Below, piece after piece: positions 1 through 5,130 of a stretch of 5,130 bases of DNA. The notes beneath the pieces are model-generated. The model searched no databases. It was given only the letters and a program-made list of their open reading frames with translations, and was not told the origin of the DNA. Where the stretch lies: the NCBI GenBank assembly GCA_005881295.1, contig VBHS01000363.1, positions 1-5,130 of the forward strand, given 5' to 3'. Positions within the stretch are counted from its first letter, which is position 1. Each line of letters starts with the position of its first letter. The translations under genes were made by a program, and so were the position numbers. The DNA comes from Chloroflexota bacterium (lineage in GTDB: Bacteria > Chloroflexota > Ktedonobacteria > Ktedonobacterales > Ktedonobacteraceae).

Positions 1-6
1 AGGATA

Positions 7-121
7 ATGAACATGAACAAAATAATCTGGATATTGGAACATCCACACAGGGCCGATCAATCGGCCATGTGCACGATAAATCGGCACCTACGGGTGTCCG
101 AATTATTTTGTTCATGTTCAT
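7..121. repeat. MITE-like palindromic element with perfect 20-bp terminal inverted repeats
   Basis: The left arm ATGAACATGAACAAAATAAT (7-26) is the exact reverse complement of 102-121. Each arm contains a tandem hexamer (ATGAAC twice on the left, TTCATG at 111-116 and 117-122 on the right). The interior holds two more hairpins: GGCCGA (51-56) with TCGGCC (61-66) around a TCAA loop, and GTGC (69-72) with GCAC (84-87), which encloses CGA/TCG. ATCGGC occurs at 60-65, 80-85 and 123-128. No transposase and no clear target-site duplication are visible. The size and perfect ends suit a non-autonomous mobile element, a recombinase site or a two-way transcription stop near the 3' end of the cellulase gene. 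The inverted repeat is certain; its nature is inference. Confidence 0.6.
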
Positions 122-149
122 GATCGGCGGTTGTCCGGAGGATGTTGTT

Positions 150-175
150 AAAAGCCATTTCACCAGTGTTGGCTT
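150..175 (-). terminator. Candidate weak intrinsic terminator of the first GH5 gene
   Basis: Read on the minus strand, AAGCCA (175-170) pairs with TGGCTT (157-152) across a 12-base loop and is followed by a short T run (four T in all at 153-150). The stem begins inside the TAA stop codon of the endoglucanase gene. The stem has only 6 bp and the T run is short, so termination may be partial. The palindromic element at 7-121 lies just downstream and could act as a second stop. Confidence 0.35.
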
Positions 176-1391
176 ACGGAAACTCAATGGGAACGAGATA
201 ATTCTGCTTCGCAGTATTCACCGTTGTCCAGTCGTCATTCAAGATGCCGCCAGTGTCACCAGAGTTAGGGTTCCAACACCAGAAGGTCCAATTGATCCCT
301 GAAGCGCCAGTCCCGAGATAACTGACCAGGGCGCTGAGCCACTGCTGATCCGAGGTGCTCTGTAGTTTGGTACCAAACTCGCCGACCCATACGGGAGCGA
401 TACCTTTTTTGTAGATATAGCCCCAGTAGGAGTCCCACACACCAGGCAGGTTGTGAGGATAGTTCGGCGCGTTAAACCAGGAACGGGGATAGACGGTTGA
501 AGGATAATCATGCACGGAGTAGACCAGGCGATTGGGCACGTTCAGTTGCACCGGGTAGCTGCTGACTCCTTGCAGATTCCCTCCCCACCAGTAGCACTCT
601 GGCTCATTCGTTGAGCCACCAGGGCCATAGCAATCGACGCCCTCGACGAAGATCAACCAGTTCGGATTGACCGACAAGATCGCGTTACCTGCACGTTCAG
701 CGGCCAGGCGCCAATCGACGGTCGTGTCGCCACATCCCCAACAGGCCGGGACATGCGGTTCATTGTCCAGGTCAGCGCCGATGACCATGGGATTATCTTT
801 ATAGTGGGTGGCGAGCATCTTCCAATCGGAGATCCAACGCGACTCGGGATAGGCAGAGGTATACCAGAGCGCCGCTTGTGCGCCAGAGTCAGGGCGGTGA
901 TGGTCGAGGATGATGCGTAGACCTATGTGGCTCGCGTAGGCAATGATCTTATCCATGATCTGGAGTCCGTTCAGCCCCTGGAGATCAGGATTTTTCGTGA
1001 AGTCTATCCCGTTGGGCGTACTACCAGCGTCGAAGAGTTGGTTCGAATAGGGTAAGCGCAGCGTGTTGTAGCCCAGCCTTGCAATTTGGTCCAGCATATC
1101 TTTGTAGTTCCGGGACCAGAGACCATGAACGACATAGCTGGCTGTTTCAAAGCCGAACCAGTTAATGCCAGCGATGCGTACTGGCTGGTTATTCGCATCC
1201 AGAATTTGCGTACCACTGGTATGCCAATACCCTTGAGCAGCAGCTTTCGCTTTATTTTGTGGATGAAATGGACTACTTAAAAGCGTAGCGACCAGGAGTG
1301 TCGCAACAATCAGGATCGTTATCCATACTCCTGCCAGGCGCACATAGGGCTGTTCCCACGCCTGGGTTGCTTGTACCTTGGCCTTTAACAT
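174..1391 (-). CDS. Secreted or membrane-anchored GH5 endoglucanase (E1-like cellulase)
   Basis: This 405-residue protein should hydrolyse internal beta-1,4-glucosidic bonds of cellulose outside the cell. The start at 1391 is chosen because GGAAAGGAG lies 5 bases upstream; the frame stays open to a GTG at 1535, but that start has no ribosome site. Residues about 17-38 form a hydrophobic helix, and KAKAAAQG (47-54) could be a signal peptidase site, so the protein may be anchored or released. The catalytic domain runs from YWHTSG (55-60) to the end. It shows NWFGFE (77-82), RLPY with Arg112, HH at 164-165, the acid/base Glu211 in DNEP, VHDY with His294 and Tyr296, the nucleophile Glu338 in GEFG, and FWCWNP (370-375). 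CWGCG (217-221) matches, from memory, a disulfide of Acidothermus E1; Cys254 and Cys266 may form another. No carbohydrate-binding module follows. It is a paralogue of the gene at 3974. Family assignment is firm; exact substrate is inferred. Confidence 0.93.
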   Translation of the reverse strand: MLKAKVQATQAWEQPYVRLAGVWITILIVATLLVATLLSSPFHPQNKAKAAAQGYWHTSGTQILDANNQPVRIAGINWFGFETASYVVHGLWSRNYKDMLDQIARLGYNTLRLPYSNQLFDAGSTPNGIDFTKNPDLQGLNGLQIMDKIIAYASHIGLRIILDHHRPDSGAQAALWYTSAYPESRWISDWKMLATHYKDNPMVIGADLDNEPHVPACWGCGDTTVDWRLAAERAGNAILSVNPNWLIFVEGVDCYGPGGSTNEPECYWWGGNLQGVSSYPVQLNVPNRLVYSVHDYPSTVYPRSWFNAPNYPHNLPGVWDSYWGYIYKKGIAPVWVGEFGTKLQSTSDQQWLSALVSYLGTGASGINWTFWCWNPNSGDTGGILNDDWTTVNTAKQNYLVPIEFP

Positions 1392-1396
1392 GTCTT

Positions 1397-1405
1397 CTCC
1401 TTTCC
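1397..1405 (-). promoter_or_regulatory. Shine-Dalgarno site that fixes the GH5 start
   Basis: On the minus strand the sequence GGAAAGGAG-AAGAC-ATG places a strong ribosome-binding site five bases before the ATG at 1391-1389. This argues against the upstream in-frame GTG (1535-1533), which has no such site. The 48 residues that start would add are hydrophilic and lie ahead of the membrane helix, which is unlike a secretion signal. Confidence 0.8.
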
Positions 1406-1524
1406 ACGCGAGCCGATCATTTCCCCATCTCCGAAGCTGTGGGGGGTAGGCGGTAGCAGGGGGGATGCTGCCGCCAGCAAGCGTGTTCAAGAGATCTAAA
1501 CTTTGCGCTGGCGATATGTGGTGG

Positions 1525-1530
1525 ATAATA
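1525..1530 (-). promoter_or_regulatory. Possible -10 box for the first GH5 gene
   Basis: TATTAT on the minus strand lies about 134 bases before the chosen start codon. No good -35 hexamer sits at 17 bases; TTGTAC is at a 20-base spacing, which is too long for a standard promoter. This would give an untranslated leader of roughly 125 bases. It is weak evidence based on one hexamer. Confidence 0.2.
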
Positions 1531-1578
1531 GACACAAAGTACTAGAGGTGGTACAAGCTGCACTTCACTTACTGCACA

Positions 1579-1606
1579 TGACGATGCTTATGACGTTTTC
1601 GTGACG
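1579..1606. promoter_or_regulatory. Three phased TGACG repeats, possible operator
   Basis: TGACG occurs at 1579-1583, 1591-1595 and 1602-1606, steps of 12 and 11 bp, so the copies face roughly the same side of the helix. The last two copies flank ACGTTTTCGT (1593-1602), a short inverted repeat. The cluster lies in the divergent intergenic region, upstream of both the minus-strand cellulase gene and the kinase gene, where a shared regulator could bind. No regulator family is recognised, and three 5-mers could arise by chance. Confidence 0.25.
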
Positions 1607-1625
1607 CTTCCTCATCATACTAAAG

Positions 1626-1698
1626 AAAGCGGCATAACTACTGCGGGAACTATGAACTTTCCCATACCAGGGATTATCCGCAGGAGTATTGCCGCTTT
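1626..1698. repeat. Long imperfect inverted repeat before the kinase gene
   Basis: Positions 1626-1646 and 1678-1698 are reverse complements at 18 of 21 positions. The pairing is nine perfect base pairs (AAAGCGGCA with TGCCGCTTT), a 2-base mismatch, three pairs, one mismatch and six pairs (CTGCGG with CCGCAG). The 31-base loop could fold in another way through GGGAA (1645-1649) and TTCCC (1659-1663), which competes with the inner end of the main stem. The right arm ends 11 bases before the kinase ribosome site. It could be a transcript leader hairpin, a protein-binding dyad or a short palindromic mobile repeat. It is not a typical terminator: TTTT follows only as part of the arm, and the gene begins straight after. 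Confidence 0.6.
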
Positions 1699-1709
1699 TG
1701 AATAGTTAC

Positions 1710-1713
1710 GGAG
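1710..1713 (+). promoter_or_regulatory. Shine-Dalgarno site deciding the kinase start
   Basis: GGAG lies 8 bases before the ATG at 1722. The alternative in-frame TTG at 1689 has AGGAG only 2 bases upstream, too close for use, and falls inside the right arm of the inverted repeat. The ATG start also places the zinc-ribbon cysteines directly at the N terminus, as is usual for such proteins. Confidence 0.65.
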
Positions 1714-1721
1714 AGAGACGA

Positions 1722-3536
1722 ATGGTTTCTTCACATCTCTACTGCTCTATCTGTGGTGCAGCGAATCGAGCACAAGCTACATTTTGCAATACTTGTGGTA
1801 GACCTTTGCGAACTGACATATCTTCCCAACAATATCTCCTGGTAGGATCAGCACCTAGCACTCGCATTGGGCTTCTTACATCGAACCATCTGCTCAAGCG
1901 ACGTTACCGGATTCTCAGACCGATTGGCAAGGGAGGCATGGGGGTCGTCTACAAAGCGGAAGATCGCCTCTTCCAGAATCGGCCTGTTGCGGTCAAAGAG
2001 ATGAACCAGCATGGACTATCTCCCCGGGAACTTATAGAAGCCATCGAATCTTTTGAGCGAGAAGCCTACCTGCTTGTCGATCTCAGCCATCCGAGTCTGC
2101 CCAAGATCCATGACCATTTCGAAGAGGGGGGACGTTGGTATCTCGTCATGGACTTCATCGAAGGAGAAAACCTTGAAAAGTACCTGGAGAAGGCCCCTGG
2201 TGGCCGGCTTCCTCTAAAAGAAACCCTCAAGATAGGGATGAAGCTCAGCCATGTGCTGCATTACCTGCACAGTCATCGACCACCAATCATTTTCCGCGAT
2301 CTCAAACCCACCAATGTTATGCGCACTCCAACCGGGGAGATATACCTGATCGACTTTGGCATTGCACGCCTCTTCAAAGCGGGACAGGCGCAAGATACGG
2401 TTTCCTATGGATCGGTTGGGTACGCTGCACCAGAGCAATTTGGCAAGCTGACAACTCCTCAATCGGATATCTACAGCCTGGGAGCACTGCTGCATCAGTT
2501 GCTTTCTGGATATGATCCAGGTACCAACACGCCCAACCCGTTCACCTTTCCTCCCCTGTCAAGGGTACCGGCTAAGCTAGAAGGACTGGTTGGGCAGATG
2601 GTGGAGATGAATGCTACCAACAGGCCCGGGAGTATGGCCGCTGTTTATCAAGAACTACAAGGGATTGAAGCACAGCTTGTAAGAAAAACACCTCTTCCAC
2701 CAACACGATCCACGCCCACCGCTGCTGCTGTATCAAAGCAAAGAATGCTCTCGCCTTCACAAATTCCAGCACGGTCTCAACCGAGCAAGAAGATATCCCG
2801 GCGTGCAGTGATAATAGGGATGGCGGCACTAGGATTGGCGGTAGCTGGTGGTGGTATGGAGATATGGGTCTTTGCACCACATCCTCTTTACACCTATGGC
2901 GGTCACTCTGAGAATGTGAATGCGGTGACCTGGTCACCTGATGGCTACCGTATCGCCTCGGGGAGTGCTGATGGGACTGTGCAGGTGTGGGGTGCTGAAA
3001 ATGGGAATCTTGTCTATACCTATCCGGGTCACTTTCAAAGCGTGGATGCAGTAGCCTGGTCGCCCAATGGTATGTATATCGCCTCAGGAGGTGGTGACGG
3101 AACTGTGCAGATGTGGGGCGCGACCGACGGAACCCACGTCTACACCTATCGTGGCCACACGGCGAGAGTGAATGCTTTGGCCTGGTCACCTGATGGCACA
3201 CGTATCGCCTGGGGGAGTGATGACAATACGGTGCAGGTATATATGGCCGACGGAAGCCATGTCTACACCTATCGTGGCCACATGGCGAGAGTAAATGCGC
3301 TAGGCTGGTCGCCTGATGGCACACGTATCGTCTCGGGGAGTGATGATGGAACTGCACAGGTATGGGATGCGGCGGATGGCGGACATGCCTACATGTATCA
3401 TGGCCATAGCGATTACTATCTCGGTCACGCTATTACTCATGCTGCTGTGAATAGTGTGACATGGTCACCCGGTGGTACGCGCATCGCCTCGGGGAGCAGT
3501 GATAAAACAGTGCAGGTGTGGCAGGATGATGGTTAA
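1722..3536 (+). CDS. Zinc-ribbon Ser/Thr protein kinase with membrane helix and WD40 sensor domain
   Basis: This 604-residue PknB-type receptor kinase should phosphorylate Ser/Thr of cytoplasmic partners. Residues 8-25 form a zinc ribbon (Cys8, Cys11, Cys22, Cys25). The kinase domain (about 62-320) has the glycine loop GKGGMG (69-74), Lys92 in AVK, Glu114 in the C helix, catalytic Asp193 in FRDLKPTN, DFG at 211-213, APE at 236-238, DIYSLG at 249-254 and Arg301 of the last subdomain. All key residues are present, so it should be active; the usual His of HRD is Phe191. A Pro/Ser-rich linker (about 322-358) leads to KKISRR and one membrane helix (about 362-384). Basic residues before the helix put the kinase inside and the WD40 part outside. 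Five WD40 repeats (389-603) have GH pairs at 394, 436, 478, 519 and 561. The fifth has about 10 extra residues after GH. Seven blades are usual, so the propeller is short. The signal sensed is unknown. Confidence 0.92.
   Translation: MVSSHLYCSICGAANRAQATFCNTCGRPLRTDISSQQYLLVGSAPSTRIGLLTSNHLLKRRYRILRPIGKGGMGVVYKAEDRLFQNRPVAVKEMNQHGLSPRELIEAIESFEREAYLLVDLSHPSLPKIHDHFEEGGRWYLVMDFIEGENLEKYLEKAPGGRLPLKETLKIGMKLSHVLHYLHSHRPPIIFRDLKPTNVMRTPTGEIYLIDFGIARLFKAGQAQDTVSYGSVGYAAPEQFGKLTTPQSDIYSLGALLHQLLSGYDPGTNTPNPFTFPPLSRVPAKLEGLVGQMVEMNATNRPGSMAAVYQELQGIEAQLVRKTPLPPTRSTPTAAAVSKQRMLSPSQIPARSQPSKKISRRAVIIGMAALGLAVAGGGMEIWVFAPHPLYTYGGHSENVNAVTWSPDGYRIASGSADGTVQVWGAENGNLVYTYPGHFQSVDAVAWSPNGMYIASGGGDGTVQMWGATDGTHVYTYRGHTARVNALAWSPDGTRIAWGSDDNTVQVYMADGSHVYTYRGHMARVNALGWSPDGTRIVSGSDDGTAQVWDAADGGHAYMYHGHSDYYLGHAITHAAVNSVTWSPGGTRIASGSSDKTVQVWQDDG
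2886..3533 (+). repeat. Five tandem WD40-encoding units of about 126 bp
   Basis: The unit core reads YTYxGHxxxVNAxxWSPDGxxI and ends with a TVQVW-like strand. GH codons begin at 2901, 3027, 3153, 3276 and 3402, so the steps are 126, 126, 123 and 126 bp. Units 3 and 4 are nearly identical in DNA from about 3124 to 3220 and from 3247 to 3343, including CTACACCTATCGTGGCCACA in both, which suggests recent duplication or gene conversion. Unit 3 has lost the Trp of its last strand (VQVYMADGS), which explains the 123-bp step. Confidence 0.85.
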
Positions 3537-3586
3537 CCTGGCTGTGGAGGGGTTCCTCTTCGTCTAGCGTAACGTACAGAGTGTCT

Positions 3587-3633
3587 ACGGGCCGTTCGAC
3601 CAGGATTTTACCTGGCCGGGCGACCCGTTTTTT
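3587..3633 (+). terminator. Strong intrinsic terminator of the kinase gene
   Basis: Positions 3588-3604 pair with 3611-3627 at 15 of 17 places (including two G-U pairs), around the loop ATTTTA. The stem is GC-rich and is followed directly by six T (3628-3633). It begins about 50 bases after the kinase stop codon. This separates the kinase gene from the downstream cellulase gene as transcription units. Confidence 0.85.
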
Positions 3634-3722
3634 GCGCTTCGGAGGGATCTATCCTCACAGCCTTGAGATGTCCGCCTTAAGAGCATCAGGCGTTTTCCAC
3701 TCATTGCAGGTATAAAACCGTG

Positions 3723-3728
3723 TATAAT
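3723..3728 (+). promoter_or_regulatory. TATAAT box, likely promoter of the second GH5 gene
   Basis: A perfect TATAAT sits about 90 bases after the kinase terminator and about 245 bases before the GH5 start codon. The -35 region is weak: CTCATT at the ideal 17-base spacing, and TTGCAG at only 13 bases. If used, transcription would start near 3735 and give a leader of about 240 bases. An activator may be needed to make up for the poor -35. Confidence 0.45.
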
Positions 3729-3734
3729 CCTAGC

Positions 3735-3960
3735 GAATTACCGTGCCAAGCGGGACGAGCCTTTGTAGTTTTGTAGAATCAAAGCGGTAATCCTAGTGAA
3801 ACGGAGGTGGCTTTAAGACCTGTGTAAACAGCAGAGACGACGCGACTGTGTTGAGAAGAATAAGGCGATAAGCCCGGTATACACATGCCACGACAGTTGA
3901 ACTCAGCATAAATGAGTTTCGGAATACTTGAGAGCCCATCCTTTTTTGGGATCATACAGA
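3735..3960 (+). ncRNA. Unidentified structured RNA leader before the second GH5 gene
   Basis: No gene is visible in 3537-3973 apart from the terminator and TATAAT box, but this part has dense pairing. ATTACCG (3737-3743) pairs with CGGTAAT (3785-3791) and encloses CTTTG (3761-3765) / CAAAG (3780-3784), which abuts it. CTGT-GTAA-ACAG (3820-3831) is a hairpin with a GNRA loop; AGGT/ACCT (3805-3808 / 3818-3821) overlaps it and is an alternative. CGACTGT (3843-3849) pairs with ACAGTTG (3893-3899), enclosing GGC/GCC (3864-3866 / 3872-3874). AACTCA (3900-3905) pairs with TGAGTT (3913-3918). AATCCTAG(C/T)GAA occurs at 3727 and 3790. It could be a riboswitch-like leader or a remnant of group II intron domain I (GTGCC at 3743 resembles an intron 5' end, but the fifth base does not fit GUGYG). 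No known riboswitch class is recognised. Confidence 0.35.
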
Positions 3961-3961
3961 A

Positions 3962-3967
3962 AGGAAG
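3962..3967 (+). promoter_or_regulatory. Ribosome-binding site of the second GH5 gene
   Basis: AGGAAG ends six bases before the ATG at 3974. An in-frame TGA lies upstream at 3929-3931 and there is no other ATG between, so the start is well fixed. It lies just after the structured leader and outside its visible stems. Confidence 0.65.
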
Positions 3968-3973
3968 AGTGAC

Positions 3974-5130
3974 ATGAGACTTCCCTGCAAAGCAGGTTTT
4001 TGGAAAAGAAACACGTTAGCTATCGGAATAATTTTAATAGCGACACTGATCTTGTCTGGCTGTAATACGCCTTCTATCTTTACTGGGGCGGAGACAGGCT
4101 CCGGACCATGCCAAGCGGATCATCAAATAGGTTTTATCAAGACTTTGCACAAAGAGCTGGTCGATGCGTCAGGCTGCCAGATGAATCTCACAGGTGTCAA
4201 CTGGTTTGGCTTTGAGACGAGTACCTTTGCCCCCCATGGACTGGATGTTCGCAACTGGCGAGACATGCTGCGCCAGATCGCACAGCTAGGCTTCAACACC
4301 ATTCGCCTGCCTTACACCAATCAGCTTTTCGACCCCGCAAGTAAGCCGCTGGGGATCAACTACCGGCTGAATCCTGATCTCAAAGGACTCCAGGGACTGG
4401 CGCTTATGGATCGCATCATTCAAGGTGCTGGCAGCCTTGGCGTGAAGGTTATTCTCGATCGTCATGATCCCACTGCCGACCTCCGACCAGCGTTATGGTA
4501 CACCGATCAGATGCCTCAGTCACACTGGATTGCGGATTGGGTCATGCTGGCCCAGCACTATCGAGGGAATGCTACGGTAATCGGTGCTGATCTAGCCAAT
4601 GAGCCACACGGCCCGGCGACCTGGGGTGACGGCAATCCAAGCACAGACTGGCGCATGGCGGCCGAGCAGGCGGGCAATGCTGTGTTGGCAGCCAATCCGG
4701 ATTGGCTGATTATCGTCGAGGGGATCGAGCAGTACCATGGCGACTTCTACTGGCAGGGCGGCAACCTGGAAGGCGCAGAGCAGTACCCTGTGCACCTGTC
4801 GGAGCCGGACAAGCTTGTGTATTCTGCCCATGACTACGGCCCGGAGGTCTATGTTCAATCATGGTTCCAGGCCGCGAACTTCCCGCACAACCTCTCCGCC
4901 GTCTGGGAGAAGCATTGGGCCTATTTGCAGAAGGTCGGGAATGGCCCGGTGTTCGTGGGAGAATTCGGAGGCCGTTCTATGGGCCAGGACACCGAGGGCG
5001 TGTGGCAACGCACCCTGGTGAACTTCCTGAAAACGAACAATATCAGCTATACTTACTGGGCGTGGAATCCTGACTCAATGGATACCGGCGGCATCTTGCA
5101 GGATAACTGGAAGACGGTCAACCAGAGCAA
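3974..5130 (+). CDS. GH5 endoglucanase lipoprotein (E1-like), 3' end beyond the window
   Basis: The open frame gives 385 residues up to the right edge with no stop, so it is partial; by comparison with its paralogue only about 10-20 C-terminal residues of the catalytic domain are missing, unless further domains follow. Residues 11-30 are a lipoprotein signal (KR, a hydrophobic run, then the lipobox LSGC with Cys30), so the mature enzyme should be tethered outside the membrane. The GH5 domain has NWFGFE (76-81), RLPY with Arg111, DRH at 162-164, the acid/base Glu210 in NEPH, AHDY with His286 and Tyr288, the nucleophile Glu330 in GEFG, YWAWNP and DTGG near the end. It should cut beta-1,4-glucan. 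Compared with the gene at 174-1391 it lacks the CWGC cysteines (TWGDG here) and the Cys-rich loop before the YWWGG motif (YWQGG here). Cys46 and Cys68 could pair instead. It has its own leader and probably its own promoter. Confidence 0.92.
   Translation, partial: MRLPCKAGFWKRNTLAIGIILIATLILSGCNTPSIFTGAETGSGPCQADHQIGFIKTLHKELVDASGCQMNLTGVNWFGFETSTFAPHGLDVRNWRDMLRQIAQLGFNTIRLPYTNQLFDPASKPLGINYRLNPDLKGLQGLALMDRIIQGAGSLGVKVILDRHDPTADLRPALWYTDQMPQSHWIADWVMLAQHYRGNATVIGADLANEPHGPATWGDGNPSTDWRMAAEQAGNAVLAANPDWLIIVEGIEQYHGDFYWQGGNLEGAEQYPVHLSEPDKLVYSAHDYGPEVYVQSWFQAANFPHNLSAVWEKHWAYLQKVGNGPVFVGEFGGRSMGQDTEGVWQRTLVNFLKTNNISYTYWAWNPDSMDTGGILQDNWKTVNQS

Noticed and set aside
69..302. 77-residue plus-strand open frame
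   Set aside because: It overlaps the palindromic element and the 3' end of the cellulase gene in antisense and has no recognisable domain.
1392..1535. N-terminal extension of the first GH5 gene to a GTG at 1535
   Set aside because: It has no ribosome site and would place 48 hydrophilic residues before the membrane helix. The ATG at 1391 has an excellent GGAAAGGAG.
1689..1721. TTG start 11 codons upstream of the chosen kinase start
   Set aside because: Its AGGAG is only 2 bases away and lies inside the inverted-repeat arm; the ATG at 1722 has GGAG at 8 bases.
2614..3357. 247-residue open frame on the minus strand
   Set aside because: It is antisense to the WD40 coding repeats. Its His/Arg/Ser-rich periodic translation is a by-product of the repeats.
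3803..3827. GGAGGT followed by GTG TAA, as a leader-peptide start
   Set aside because: The GTG is 13 bases away and is followed directly by a stop codon, so no peptide would be made.
3935..3950. CCCA...TGGG hairpin with a T run, as a terminator
   Set aside because: The T run lies in the loop and not after the stem, and the stem has only four pairs.
4592..5073. Open frames on both strands inside the second GH5 gene
   Set aside because: They lie within the clearly conserved GH5 coding frame and have atypical translations (Arg- and Ala-rich), so they are shadows.

Overview
The window looks like chromosomal DNA of a free-living, polymer-degrading bacterium, most likely a member of Chloroflexota (Ktedonobacteria-like). 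This is inference. It rests on a zinc-ribbon / Ser-Thr kinase / membrane helix / WD40 receptor of a kind common in that group, and on two secreted GH5 endoglucanases that resemble, from memory, the Acidothermus cellulolyticus E1 catalytic domain. No taxonomic marker is present, and an actinobacterial host cannot be excluded.

Layout. Positions 1-121 hold a compact palindromic element: perfect 20-bp inverted repeats at 7-26 and 102-121 around two smaller hairpins. A GH5 endoglucanase with a membrane anchor or signal peptide lies on the minus strand (174-1391), with a possible terminator hairpin overlapping its stop codon. The 330-bp intergenic region 1392-1721 separates it from a divergent kinase gene and holds three phased TGACG repeats and a long imperfect dyad (1626-1646 / 1678-1698). 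The kinase gene (1722-3536, plus) encodes an N-terminal zinc ribbon, a PknB-type kinase domain with FRD in place of HRD, a Pro/Ser-rich linker, one membrane helix and five WD40 repeats. A strong intrinsic terminator follows at 3587-3633. Next comes a roughly 340-base stretch with no gene: a TATAAT box and a long, apparently structured RNA leader. The leader ends at a second GH5 gene (3974 to the right edge, plus), a lipoprotein paralogue of the first. It is open at the window edge and lacks only its C-terminal tail.

How the parts may work together. Both GH5 proteins keep the two catalytic glutamates and should cut beta-1,4-glucan outside the cell. One is released or held by an N-terminal helix and the other is tethered as a lipoprotein. 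The kinase has the topology of a receptor, with its catalytic domain in the cytoplasm and its WD40 domain outside. It is a separate transcription unit closed by its own terminator, so a regulatory link to cellulose use rests only on position. The most unexplained parts are the three non-coding structures: the left palindromic element, the dyad before the kinase, and the leader of the second cellulase gene.
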